Origin: Mangrovimonas cancribranchiae
GTDB lineage: Bacteria > Bacteroidota > Bacteroidia > Flavobacteriales > Flavobacteriaceae
Assembly: GCF_037126245.1 (NCBI RefSeq)
Contig: NZ_CP136925.1
Location: 612,001 to 676,000, forward strand
Direction of reading: 5' to 3'
DNA: 64,000 nucleotides
Position 1 is the first letter of the stretch. Every line of letters begins with the position of its first letter. The notes beneath the pieces were generated by a model. The model did no database searches. It was given only the letters and a program-made list of their open reading frames with translations, and was not told the DNA's origin. The position numbers and the translations under genes are program-made. Below, in pieces: positions 41,313-50,242 of the stretch.

Positions 41313-42413
41313 TTAGTTATTATTGATAACTCTAAATTCTGTTCTACGGTTTTTGCGGTGTTCAGCTTCAGAACAATCTACCCCATTAGAACAACGATTT
41401 GTTAATCTAGTTTCTCCAAAACCTTTAGCCGTCATTCTGCTTCTTGAAAAGCCTTTTCCAACTAAGTAATTAACAACAGCGTTAGCACGTTGTTGAGAAA
41501 GAGACATGTTAAAACTATCGTTTCCTCTAGAATCTGTATGTGCCATGATTTCAATGTTTACATTAGAATCTGTTAATATTGGCACCAATGTTTCGTCGAT
41601 TACTTTCTTAGAAGCAGGTGTTAATCTGGCGCTACCTAGTTCGTAGAAAATAGGAAGTACAGTAGGAGTTAATAATTCGCAATCAACCTCTTCCCAAGTT
41701 GTAATGCCACCTTTTTTATCAAGAACTGTTCTTGTAACTGTTTCAGATTTAGCAGGAATAGTAACGCTTGTTGTGGTGGCTGGTTGGTCAACAACACGTT
41801 TTGTAATGGTTGCGTATTCTGCAGGAATTTCAATTTCGTCAACTCTAGCAGGTGTTTTAATTACTTGCTTTTTATAAGTTGTTGTTTGTTCTGCAACAGG
41901 GACGTCTTCTGTATTTGCGTCTTTAGTTAATGTTGTAAAAGGGACATCTCTATACTGTGCTGGATATTCTACAAAACAAGCAGCAACACAATCTTCTTTG
42001 TTTACGGATGGGCAATCTTCAAGAATTTTGTATTCCCAACCAGAGGTTTTTGGATAAACCTCAAACGTTCTAGAGTCTTTTCCAAAAGATGCTGGAACTA
42101 CAGTAAGATCAGTTCTGCCAGCTTTTTTCACATACGATACTTCAACAGTTTCATATGTAGCGGGAACATATACAAACTTTTTTGTTGCTTCTTTTACTAA
42201 AACGCGCTCTTCAACAGTTTTGTAGGTTGCGGGAACAACTTCTAATTTATTATAGGCTGGATAAACCTCAATAGTTTCAGTTACTTCTTTAAACTCGTCT
42301 TTTGTAATACATTTTACATAGCATTTTCCTGGATCTGGATTATCAGGTAATCCTTGAGCAAATATGCTACCAGAAATGAAGAGTGATAGAGTTAAAAATA
42401 ATAGATTTCTCAT
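41313..42413 (-). CDS. OmpA-family outer-membrane protein with a repetitive N-terminal domain
   Basis: 366 residues with a signal peptide (RNLLFLTLSLFISGSIFAQ). Residues about 25-235 contain repeated beta-rich units built around P-A-x-Y/F and TVxxRV patterns (VPATYKTVEERVLVKEA, VPATYETVEVSYVK, VVPASFGKDSRTFEV, EYPAQYRDVPFTTL, IPAEYATITKRVVDQPA, IPAKSETVTRTVLDKK). Residues about 255-366 are an OmpA peptidoglycan-binding domain (NIEIMAHTDSRGN, LSQQRANAVVNYLVGKG, ending RKNRRTEFRV). It should link the outer membrane to peptidoglycan. Several Cys in both parts suggest disulfides. The repeat function is unknown. Confidence 0.86.
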   Translation of the reverse strand: MRNLLFLTLSLFISGSIFAQGLPDNPDPGKCYVKCITKDEFKEVTETIEVYPAYNKLEVVPATYKTVEERVLVKEATKKFVYVPATYETVEVSYVKKAGRTDLTVVPASFGKDSRTFEVYPKTSGWEYKILEDCPSVNKEDCVAACFVEYPAQYRDVPFTTLTKDANTEDVPVAEQTTTYKKQVIKTPARVDEIEIPAEYATITKRVVDQPATTTSVTIPAKSETVTRTVLDKKGGITTWEEVDCELLTPTVLPIFYELGSARLTPASKKVIDETLVPILTDSNVNIEIMAHTDSRGNDSFNMSLSQQRANAVVNYLVGKGFSRSRMTAKGFGETRLTNRCSNGVDCSEAEHRKNRRTEFRVINNN

Positions 42414-42741
42414 GTGTTAAAATTAATTTGGTTAATAAATAAAATTAAACTTCTTTTTTTTTGTCTATTAGTTTAGACACAGTATTCTTGTGTTAGTCAC
42501 TTAGTTAGTTCGAAAAGAAATATTGATGTTATTTTTTTGTATTGTGATGTGTATTTATTAATAAATATGTTAAAAAAATGTGAAAAATACAAGTTTTTAA
42601 GTGTTTTTAATATTTAAAAATAGGACTTAAATATGGTGGGTAGGTTATTACAATGTTACTATTACTTCAATATTTAGGAATAATAGTTGGAAGTCGATTT
42701 AGAATATAAAAAGCAATTCGCTGTTTTTATTGAATAATCCG
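42414..42741. promoter_or_regulatory. AT-rich divergent regulatory region between ompA and icmF
   Basis: About 330 bp without a gene. Visible elements are a dyad GTCTA-N6-TAGAC near 42461-42476, a TTAGTTAGTT string at 42501-42510, and a perfect AT palindrome TATTTATTAATAAATA (42552-42567). No full TAnnTTTG for the ompA direction was found. Nothing else recognisable. Confidence 0.4.
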
Positions 42742-42749
42742 TAAATTTG
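42742..42749 (+). promoter_or_regulatory. Candidate promoter -7 element for icmF (TAAATTTG)
   Basis: TAAATTTG matches TAnnTTTG, 27 nt before the chosen ATG. It overlaps an in-frame TTG (42747) that could otherwise extend the reading frame by ten codons, which supports the later start. Confidence 0.45.
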
Positions 42750-42776
42750 TGCTCCTTAAAAACACATTTTTTATCA

Positions 42777-45700
42777 ATGGAACAAATTGCACCTTATAAA
42801 CCTAAGCATAAAGTAAGAATTGTAACAGCAGCTTCGCTATTTGATGGGCACGATGCGGCTATAAATATCATGCGTCGTATTATTCAATCTACAGGCGTGG
42901 AAGTTATTCATCTAGGGCACGATCGTAGTGTTGAAGAAGTGGTTAATACAGCCATACAAGAAGATGCCAATGCCATAGCAATGACCTCCTATCAAGGAGG
43001 TCACAACGAGTACTTTAAATATATGTATGATTTACTGAAGGAAAAAGGCGCTAGCCATATCAAGATTTTTGGCGGCGGCGGCGGCGTTATTCTTCCTGAA
43101 GAAATTAAAGAACTTATGGATTATGGTGTAACACGTATTTATTCGCCAGACGATGGCCGTGAAATGGGGCTTCAAGGGATGATTAACGATTTGGTAAAAC
43201 AATCTGATTTTGCCATTGGCGATCAATTAAATGGAGAGGTTAACACACTTTCTGAGCAAAACCCTAAAAACATAGCGCGTGTTATTTCTTCTGCTGAAAA
43301 TTTTCCAGAAATAGCTAAAGAGGCATTAGATGTTATCCATAACAAAAATAAAACATCAAAAACGCCGGTATTAGGAATTACAGGAACTGGTGGTGCTGGT
43401 AAATCTAGTTTGGTAGACGAATTGGTGCGACGATTTTTAATCGACTTTCCAGAAAAAACCATCGGTATTGTTTCTGTGGATCCTTCAAAACGCAAAACGG
43501 GTGGTGCATTATTGGGAGACCGTATTCGTATGAATGCCATTAACTCGCCACGTGTTTATATGCGTAGTTTGGCTACACGTCAGTCCAATCTAGCGTTGTC
43601 AAAATATGTCAATGAAGCTGTTGAAGTCTTAAAAGCAGCTGAATATGACATCATTATTTTAGAAACTTCGGGTATTGGCCAAAGTGATACCGAAATCTTA
43701 GAGCATAGCGATGTGTCATTATATGTGATGACACCAGAATTTGGAGCGGCCACGCAATTGGAAAAAATTGATATGTTGGATTTTGCCGATTTGGTAGCGA
43801 TAAACAAATTCGATAAACGTGGCGCTCAAGACGCCTTGCGTGACGTGAAAAAACAGTATATGCGTAACCATCAATTATGGGATGTTAAGCAAGAGGATTT
43901 ACCTGTATTTGGAACCATTGCTTCGCAATTTAACGATCCAGGAATGAATACGCTTTACAAGGCGATTATGGATAAGATTGTGGATAAGACCGAAGCTGAT
44001 TTGCAATCGACTTTCGAGATTTCGAAAGAAATGAGCGAGAAGATTTTTGTTATTCCGCCTTCAAGAACACGTTATCTATCTGAAATTTCAGAAAATAATC
44101 GTGCTTATGACAAAACTGCTGACGAACAGGTTGTCGTAGCTCAAAAATTATATGGTGTTTACAAAACCATTTGTTCAGTAGCAGAAATTATAGAAGATAA
44201 AGAACAGTCTATTCTTGATAAAAATGGTTTAAATCAAGAAGCTATTCTGAATGATAATCAGGACGATAGTACTAAGGATTTCTTAAACTTATTACTAAAA
44301 GAATTCGACCGTGTTAAAATGAATCTTGACCCTTATAATTGGGAAGTTATTACAGGATGGGACAATAAAGTCAATAGATATAAAGACCCTATTTATTCGT
44401 TTAAGGTTCGCGACAAAGAAATTAAAATTGAAACCCATACCGAGTCCTTATCACATACGCAAATACCAAAAGTAGCCTTGCCAAAATATCAAGCTTGGGG
44501 AGATGTGTTGCGTTGGGTATTGCAAGAAAATGTACCGGGAGAGTTTCCTTATACATCAGGATTGTATCCGTTTAAGCGTACAGGTGAAGACCCAACACGA
44601 ATGTTTGCTGGCGAAGGTGGACCAGAACGTACCAACCGTCGTTTTCATTATGTGAGTTTAGGAATGCCAGCAAAGCGTTTGTCAACAGCTTTTGATAGTG
44701 TAACGCTTTATGGAAACGACCCAGATCATAGACCTGATATTTACGGAAAAATCGGAAATGCAGGGGTGAGTATATGTTGTTTGGACGATGCTAAAAAATT
44801 GTATTCAGGATTCAACTTAGCCGATGCGATGACGTCGGTAAGTATGACTATTAATGGTCCAGCTCCAATGTTATTAGGCTTTTTTATGAATGCCGCTATT
44901 GATCAACAGTGTGAATTGTATATTAAGGAACACGGTTTGGAAGCCGAAGTAGAAACGAAGATTGCTGATATATATAAAGGAAAAGAACGCCCAAAATATC
45001 ACGGCGAACTGCCAGAAGGGAATGATGGATTAGGATTGATGTTACTAGGAGTTACCGGTGATCAAGTGTTACCAAGTGAAGTTTATGAAGAAATTAAAGC
45101 CAAAACCATTGCGCAAGTTCGTGGTACGGTACAAGCCGATATTTTAAAAGAAGATCAAGCGCAAAATACCTGTATTTTTTCTACGGAATTTGCCTTGCGT
45201 TTAATGGGTGATGTGCAGGAATATTTTATAGAAAATCAAGTACGTAATTTTTACTCAGTATCTATTTCTGGATATCATATTGCTGAAGCTGGTGCTAACC
45301 CAATTACACAATTGGCATTTACCTTAGCCAACGGATTTACTTATGTAGAGTATTATCTCTCGCGAGGTATGGACATCAATAAATTTGGGCCAAACTTATC
45401 GTTCTTCTTTAGTAATGGTATCGATCCTGAATATGCAGTTATTGGTCGTGTGGCTCGTAGAATTTGGGCTAAAGCCTTAAAACATAAATATGGTGCCAAT
45501 GCGAGAGCGCAAATGTTGAAATATCATATTCAAACGTCCGGGCGTAGTTTACACGCGCAAGAAATTGATTTTAATGATATTAGAACAACACTTCAAGCAT
45601 TGTATGCGATTTACGATAACTGTAACTCGTTACATACTAATGCCTATGATGAAGCCATTACAACACCAACCGAAGAAAGTGTGCGTCGTGCAATGGCCAT

Positions 45701-46220
45701 TCAGTTGATTATCAATAAAGAATTAGGGTTGGCTAAAAATGAAAACCCAATTCAAGGGGCATTTATTATTGAAGAATTAACCGATTTAGTTGAAGAGGCA
45801 GTATTGACAGAGTTTGATAGAATAACCGAACGTGGAGGTGTTTTGGGTGCTATGGAAACAATGTATCAGCGAAGTAAAATTCAGGAAGAAAGTTTGTATT
45901 ATGAAACTTTAAAGCATAATGGTGACTTCCCAATTATTGGAGTGAATACGTTTTTAAGCAGTAAAGGCTCGCCAACTATTCAACCAAAAGAGGTCATTCG
46001 AGCAACTGAAGAAGAAAAACAAAACCAGATAAGTACGTTGGAAAACCTTCATAAAACCTATGAAGATAAAATTGAGGCGACTTTAAACAAAGTGCAACAG
46101 GCAGCATTACATAATGAGAATATGTTTGAAGAGCTTATGGAAGCTACAAAGGTATGTTCGCTTGGTCAGATTACAACAGCGTTATTTGAGGTAGGTGGGC
46201 AATACAGAAGAAATATGTAG
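42777..46220 (+). CDS. icmF: Fused acyl-CoA mutase, IcmF type (B12 domain + GTPase + mutase)
   Basis: 1147 residues from ATG 42777. Residues 1-150 form the cobalamin-binding domain with DGHDAA (23-28, DxHxxG-like) and a poly-Gly loop (GGGGGV about 99-104) coded by a GGC run. Residues about 195-420 are a MeaB-like G-protein chaperone with Walker A GTGGAGKS (203-210). The remainder, from about 520, is the (beta/alpha)8 mutase domain ([39 protein letters not shown]). It rearranges isobutyryl-CoA/n-butyryl-CoA or related branched acyl-CoAs; methylmalonyl-CoA is less likely by architecture. A terminator follows. Confidence 0.92.
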   Translation: MEQIAPYKPKHKVRIVTAASLFDGHDAAINIMRRIIQSTGVEVIHLGHDRSVEEVVNTAIQEDANAIAMTSYQGGHNEYFKYMYDLLKEKGASHIKIFGGGGGVILPEEIKELMDYGVTRIYSPDDGREMGLQGMINDLVKQSDFAIGDQLNGEVNTLSEQNPKNIARVISSAENFPEIAKEALDVIHNKNKTSKTPVLGITGTGGAGKSSLVDELVRRFLIDFPEKTIGIVSVDPSKRKTGGALLGDRIRMNAINSPRVYMRSLATRQSNLALSKYVNEAVEVLKAAEYDIIILETSGIGQSDTEILEHSDVSLYVMTPEFGAATQLEKIDMLDFADLVAINKFDKRGAQDALRDVKKQYMRNHQLWDVKQEDLPVFGTIASQFNDPGMNTLYKAIMDKIVDKTEADLQSTFEISKEMSEKIFVIPPSRTRYLSEISENNRAYDKTADEQVVVAQKLYGVYKTICSVAEIIEDKEQSILDKNGLNQEAILNDNQDDSTKDFLNLLLKEFDRVKMNLDPYNWEVITGWDNKVNRYKDPIYSFKVRDKEIKIETHTESLSHTQIPKVALPKYQAWGDVLRWVLQENVPGEFPYTSGLYPFKRTGEDPTRMFAGEGGPERTNRRFHYVSLGMPAKRLSTAFDSVTLYGNDPDHRPDIYGKIGNAGVSICCLDDAKKLYSGFNLADAMTSVSMTINGPAPMLLGFFMNAAIDQQCELYIKEHGLEAEVETKIADIYKGKERPKYHGELPEGNDGLGLMLLGVTGDQVLPSEVYEEIKAKTIAQVRGTVQADILKEDQAQNTCIFSTEFALRLMGDVQEYFIENQVRNFYSVSISGYHIAEAGANPITQLAFTLANGFTYVEYYLSRGMDINKFGPNLSFFFSNGIDPEYAVIGRVARRIWAKALKHKYGANARAQMLKYHIQTSGRSLHAQEIDFNDIRTTLQALYAIYDNCNSLHTNAYDEAITTPTEESVRRAMAIQLIINKELGLAKNENPIQGAFIIEELTDLVEEAVLTEFDRITERGGVLGAMETMYQRSKIQEESLYYETLKHNGDFPIIGVNTFLSSKGSPTIQPKEVIRATEEEKQNQISTLENLHKTYEDKIEATLNKVQQAALHNENMFEELMEATKVCSLGQITTALFEVGGQYRRNM

Positions 46221-46246
46221 CCTTAAAAAATTATAGAATTATATAA

Positions 46247-46281
46247 AAAAACACCCCAAACTTTTAGTCTGGGGTGTTTTT
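46247..46281. terminator. Bidirectional terminator between icmF and the usp gene
   Basis: A perfect 12-bp stem AAAAACACCCCA / TGGGGTGTTTTT with an 11-nt loop, usable by both convergent genes. Confidence 0.85.
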
Positions 46282-46292
46282 AGTTTAAACCT

Positions 46293-47156
46293 TTATTTAC
46301 ATACCCAAAGCGGAAGTTCTAAGTCTTCATTAAAAAGTTCTTCGGTGACATTACCGACTAATAACGAAGAGAATGTATTTCCGCCTTTATCTGAAACCAT
46401 GAGCATATCAAAATCTTCTTTTTTACATTGTTCGTGAAGGTTTTCATCTATACTAGAGCTGCGTCCTGGAATAATTTCAAAAGCAACATCTTTAGCGTCG
46501 TCTTTAAGTCGTTTAATGAATTTTTTAGATTTTTCCTCAATATGTTTCTCAATGGTTGGAATTAAGTTTTGTTTGGGTAAATAAGGAGAAAATTGTAGAG
46601 GTACATTGTATATATGGACAGCTTTTACAATGCAGTTTGTGGCCTCTTTAAGTTGCCTAGCCATAATAAAGCTTTTTCTTGACGCGTTAGAAAAGTCGGT
46701 ACCAATACAAAGATTATTAATGGTTGGCTTTGAGTCTTTTGGAATAGTAAGTAGATGGCATTTTAGCATACGCAATAATTTTCCACTTACAACACCAGTA
46801 CCTTTAACTCTATTTTTGTTACCAACTATAGTTAGTTGTATACTGTATTTATTAACGATGTAGCTTATTAATGATTCTGAATAGGGATCGTTAGAGATTA
46901 GTACTTCCCAGTCTGATTTGCTCTCAAAAAGGTTTTCTATAGTTTCGTTCAATTCGTCACCTATCATTTCTTCTAGGTTCAGGTCTTCTAGTTGATTTTC
47001 AAATAATTCTGAGATTTCATACTTTTTTATGTTGTGAACAAAATAGACTTTTTTTGCTTTTAAAACATGAGATAAATAGGATGCATATCTAATTAAAGTT
47101 TCATCTATATCAGATAAATCTAAAGCGACAAGTATGTTGTTAATTGTAGTTGCCAT
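46293..47156 (-). CDS. Tandem-domain universal stress protein (UspA family)
   Basis: 287 residues made of two Usp domains. The first begins NILVALDLSDIDETLIRYAS and the second NLCIGTDFSNASRKSFIMA. The second carries GNVTEELFNEDLELPLWV in the nucleotide-binding G-x(9)-G-type region. These cytosolic proteins bind ATP or AMP and appear under stress. The gene lies 3 bp after the BCCT transporter gene and is the last of the porin-BCCT-Usp run, so it probably responds to or modulates osmotic stress, as seen for Usp proteins fused or linked to transporters. Confidence 0.88.
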   Translation of the reverse strand: MATTINNILVALDLSDIDETLIRYASYLSHVLKAKKVYFVHNIKKYEISELFENQLEDLNLEEMIGDELNETIENLFESKSDWEVLISNDPYSESLISYIVNKYSIQLTIVGNKNRVKGTGVVSGKLLRMLKCHLLTIPKDSKPTINNLCIGTDFSNASRKSFIMARQLKEATNCIVKAVHIYNVPLQFSPYLPKQNLIPTIEKHIEEKSKKFIKRLKDDAKDVAFEIIPGRSSSIDENLHEQCKKEDFDMLMVSDKGGNTFSSLLVGNVTEELFNEDLELPLWVCK

Positions 47157-47159
47157 AAA

Positions 47160-48779
47160 TTATTTTTTAGGTTCTTTAATCTGTCTTTTTTTAACAATAC
47201 CGGAGACAATGTCTTTGTAGTTATCAATTTCCTTTTGCTGTTCACGTTTTTTAAGTTTAAAAAGGTCTTCTTTAAGGCCTTTTAGTAACGAATAGCACAT
47301 GACGAGTAAAATTAATGCAAAAGGGAGTCCAGTAACTATTACAGCTGTTTGAAGTGCTTTAAGTCCGCCACCAACAAGTAATACAGCTGCGACGGTACCT
47401 TCTGTTACTGCCCAAAATACACGCTGTGCAACTGGAGCATCAATTTTGCCTCCAGAGGTAATACTATCAACCACTAACGATCCTGAATCTGAAGAGGTGA
47501 TAAAAAAACCAGCGACTAATATAATGGCAACAATGTTTAATACTGTAGCTAAAGGAAAATCTTCTAAAAAGACAAACATAGCGGTTGCTACATCGTCTTT
47601 AACAGCTTCTACAATAGTTAGGTTGCCCAAAAGCGCTTCTTGTACGGCTGTACTTCCAAAGGCGTTAATCCAGAAAAAAGTCACCAAAGCAGGAATAATT
47701 AATACGCCTAAAATAAACTCCCTAACTGTACGTCCTTTGGATATACGCGCTATAAAAATACCAACAAAAGGAGACCATGCAATCCACCAGCCCCAGTAAA
47801 AAACGGTCCAACTATTTTGCCACCCGGTATTGTTGTAGCTTTCGGTCCAAGTCGCTATTTCTAAAAAGTTATAAAAATAGCTTCCGGTATTCTGTACAAA
47901 AGACTGAAATATATATATGGTTGGTCCTAAAACAACAACTAATAATAATAGTAGCACGGCAATACGCATATTCCATTCGCTTAAAAACTTAACACCTTTA
48001 TCTACGCCTAGTACAACAGAGATTGTGGCTATTGCTGTAACACCTGCTATTAAAGATATTTGTGTTGTTAGTCCGCCGGGTATGTTAAATACGTGGTCTA
48101 AACCTCCAGCTATTTGTTTTACACCTAATCCAAGGGAAGTGGCCAACCCAAAAATGGTTGCTAAAACAGCAAAAATATCAATAATATCTCCTATAACACC
48201 ATATACTTTATCGCCTAAAAAAGGATAGAATACAGACCTTATAGTTAAAGGCAGTCCTCTAGAATAAGTGAAATATGCTAATGCAAGTCCTACTAAAGCA
48301 TAAACACCCCAGGCGTGAAAGCCCCAGTGGAGGAATGTGAAATTCATAGCTTCTTGTGCTGCTACGGCGCCACCTTCGGTTGTTATTGGGGGTGAAGAAA
48401 AATGTGTAATAGGTTCTGAAATACTCCAGAACAAAAGGCCAATTCCCATTCCAGCACTAAAAAGCATAGCAAACCACGACATAGTTTTAAATTCTGGTTT
48501 AGCATGTTGCCCACCAATTCTTAGTCTGCCATATTTGCTAAAAGCTAGATAGACCATAAAAAATAAAAAGACATTAACCATGAGGATAAAAAACCACCCA
48601 CCTTTATTAGCGACAGCACTTTGTATGTTGTCGAAATGTTCTTTAGCGGTGTCTTTAAATACTAATGTTAAGACTATTGTAATAATAATAATGATAGCAG
48701 AAGAAAAGAATACAGGGCCATTAATTTCAAGACCGAATATAGATTTCTTTTCGTCGCTTCTAATAATTTTTTTTGCCAT
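47160..48779 (-). CDS. BCCT family betaine/choline/carnitine transporter
   Basis: 539 residues, about 12 membrane helices and a basic C-terminal tail (KKREQQKEIDNYKDIVSGIV). The BCCT signature GWWIAWSPFVGIFIARISKG is intact, with the aromatic substrate box in WTVFYWGWW. It imports glycine betaine, choline or carnitine with Na+ or H+ across the inner membrane, and the charged tail is where osmosensing occurs in BetP-type members. The gene is between an outer-membrane porin-like gene (12 bp) and a usp gene (3 bp). Substrate is inferred. Confidence 0.92.
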   Translation of the reverse strand: MAKKIIRSDEKKSIFGLEINGPVFFSSAIIIIITIVLTLVFKDTAKEHFDNIQSAVANKGGWFFILMVNVFLFFMVYLAFSKYGRLRIGGQHAKPEFKTMSWFAMLFSAGMGIGLLFWSISEPITHFSSPPITTEGGAVAAQEAMNFTFLHWGFHAWGVYALVGLALAYFTYSRGLPLTIRSVFYPFLGDKVYGVIGDIIDIFAVLATIFGLATSLGLGVKQIAGGLDHVFNIPGGLTTQISLIAGVTAIATISVVLGVDKGVKFLSEWNMRIAVLLLLLVVVLGPTIYIFQSFVQNTGSYFYNFLEIATWTESYNNTGWQNSWTVFYWGWWIAWSPFVGIFIARISKGRTVREFILGVLIIPALVTFFWINAFGSTAVQEALLGNLTIVEAVKDDVATAMFVFLEDFPLATVLNIVAIILVAGFFITSSDSGSLVVDSITSGGKIDAPVAQRVFWAVTEGTVAAVLLVGGGLKALQTAVIVTGLPFALILLVMCYSLLKGLKEDLFKLKKREQQKEIDNYKDIVSGIVKKRQIKEPKK

Positions 48780-48791
48780 AATAGACGTTGT

Positions 48792-49946
48792 TTAAAAGTA
48801 ATATCCAATATTTATATTAAATCTGGCTTCCCATTTTGCATCTGGATTTCCTTGAGCAAAATCGTCAATAAAGTTTCCGCCTAACCAAGAATTGTTTTTC
48901 CCGGCAGCAAAATCAAAATAAGTATAAAGGTGTCCTGCAGAAACACCAACTCCAGTGACATTCATGTAACTATCTGTAAACCCTTTAGTAATTTTATTAA
49001 TATACCCAAAATCGTTGTAAAACTGAAAACTTTCAATAGGTTTCCAATTTACAGGTATTGTGTAAGCGATAGCTAGCGTTGCCATATTTGCTTTTGAAGC
49101 CACTAAATAAGGTGTGCCATAAGCAGCCATAGCAAAAACCGATTTACTTTCATACTCTGGGTTTTTTGGTGATTTTGTATAATGTAAAAGCTCAGATTTT
49201 ATATTTAGTTTTTTATAATCTAATTCGTAAAATATACCATAACCATAATGGTTTCCAATGTCTTTGGTGTCTAAATTGTAAAGACCGCCATATTGGGTGT
49301 ACGCACCCATTTGATGTTTAAAATCTTTGCGGTTTAGCTTGTAGTTTACTTTAAAATTAAACTGATTTATTTCTTTATTTCTATAATCTAGTTCGCCATC
49401 TCCATCAACATCCATAGATGATACGTCGTAAGAATATCTGCTAAAAGAGGTGTCGCTATTTCCTCCAAAGGAGATAGCTTCGGCATTTTTAAAAAAAGCT
49501 ATTTGGTAGTTGAAACCTTCTTCCTTTTCGTGAATAAACTTAACGCCAATATCATGATCGTCTTCTAGGCCAACATAATAACCAATGTTGAAAAACCAGT
49601 TATGAGAATTGTATTGTTGAATACCAAAAGGAACCTGGGTTAAACCAACTTGTATGTGGTTTCTGGCATTGAAACTGTAGCTAAGCCATCCTTGTTTTAA
49701 AACACCGCCACCAAACGCATCAGAATATAATCGGTATTCGGCATTCAATTTAATGCCTTTGTATGCTGCTTTAGCATTAACACGAAACATATCGTACATA
49801 AAATCACCACCTTGTTTTTTTTGCTCGGGCTTCCAAGACGAGTAGATGTAATTAAATCGTAACGCGCCACCAAATTTTATTTCAGGGGTGTCTTGTGCTG
49901 TGCCAATAAATGGAATAGTAAAAATAAACCACAAGAGATTTTTCAA
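48792..49946 (-). CDS. Outer-membrane porin-like beta-barrel protein
   Basis: 384 residues from a TTG start that yields a good signal peptide (MKNLLWFIFTIPFIGTAQ). In-frame upstream codons are ATT, TGT, ACC, ATA and then TAA, so no ATG exists. The mature protein is a repetitive beta-barrel with many Tyr/Phe turns (VGLTQVPFGIQQYNSHNWFF, then GVSAGHLYTYFDFAAGKNN), ending in an aromatic residue (YYF) as outer-membrane barrels do. It resembles phosphate-selective-porin (OprP/OprO)-like barrels. As the first gene before BCCT it likely lets the osmolyte across the outer membrane; this is an inference. Confidence 0.82.
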   Translation of the reverse strand: MKNLLWFIFTIPFIGTAQDTPEIKFGGALRFNYIYSSWKPEQKKQGGDFMYDMFRVNAKAAYKGIKLNAEYRLYSDAFGGGVLKQGWLSYSFNARNHIQVGLTQVPFGIQQYNSHNWFFNIGYYVGLEDDHDIGVKFIHEKEEGFNYQIAFFKNAEAISFGGNSDTSFSRYSYDVSSMDVDGDGELDYRNKEINQFNFKVNYKLNRKDFKHQMGAYTQYGGLYNLDTKDIGNHYGYGIFYELDYKKLNIKSELLHYTKSPKNPEYESKSVFAMAAYGTPYLVASKANMATLAIAYTIPVNWKPIESFQFYNDFGYINKITKGFTDSYMNVTGVGVSAGHLYTYFDFAAGKNNSWLGGNFIDDFAQGNPDAKWEARFNINIGYYF

Positions 49947-49951
49947 AATAC

Positions 49952-50142
49952 AGGTTATTTAAGGTTAAAAGCTTGTTTAGCCTAACACAAAGCGTAGGTT
50001 AGTTATAGTTTTGAGTTGGAGTAAAACTATAAATGAGGTGGAGGTACAAACCGATGGGGTTGACATCTATTAACGCCGTATGCGCGAGAATAGACGCGAC
50101 TATTATTAAGGGTGTATAATTTAATGACCTTCATGTATACTA
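49952..50142 (-). promoter_or_regulatory. Long 5' leader of the porin-BCCT-Usp operon
   Basis: About 190 nt between the -7 candidate (50143-50150) and the TTG start. It holds a 9-bp hairpin, TATAGTTTT (50004-50012) with AAAACTATA (50023-50031), and smaller dyads (AATAG-ACGCGA-CTATT near 50094). It is more GC-rich in places than its surroundings. No known riboswitch was recognised. No ORF seen. Confidence 0.4.
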
Positions 50143-50150
50143 CAAATATA
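50143..50150 (-). promoter_or_regulatory. Candidate promoter -7 element for the porin-BCCT-Usp operon (TATATTTG)
   Basis: Minus-strand TATATTTG matches TAnnTTTG. The -33 position shows only TTC, not TTG. It is followed by the long leader. Confidence 0.45.
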
Positions 50151-50192
50151 GCTTTTTTTGGGAATAGGTAGAAGGGTTTAATATAGCATATA

Positions 50193-50221
50193 AAAAAAGA
50201 CGGCATAAGGCCGTCTTTTTT
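50193..50221 (-). terminator. Rho-independent terminator of the acyl-CoA dehydrogenase gene
   Basis: AAAAAAGACGGC (50193-50204) and GCCGTCTTTTTT (50210-50221) form a perfect 12-bp stem with a 5-nt loop, 22 nt after the minus-strand stop. Confidence 0.88.
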
Positions 50222-50242
50222 ATGTAATAAAAAGTTGTTTAT

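Noticed and set aside
42552-42567. AT-only palindrome in the ompA-icmF gap
   Set aside because: Pure A/T palindromes are frequent by chance in such AT-rich spacers; no supporting context.
42747-42776. Ten-codon extension of icmF from TTG 42747
   Set aside because: The TTG lies in the TAAATTTG promoter box and the extra residues ([10 protein letters not shown]) are unlike the IcmF N-terminus.
43071-43085. GGC trinucleotide run
   Set aside because: It encodes the poly-Gly loop of the B12-binding domain of IcmF, in frame and expected there; not an expansion of interest.
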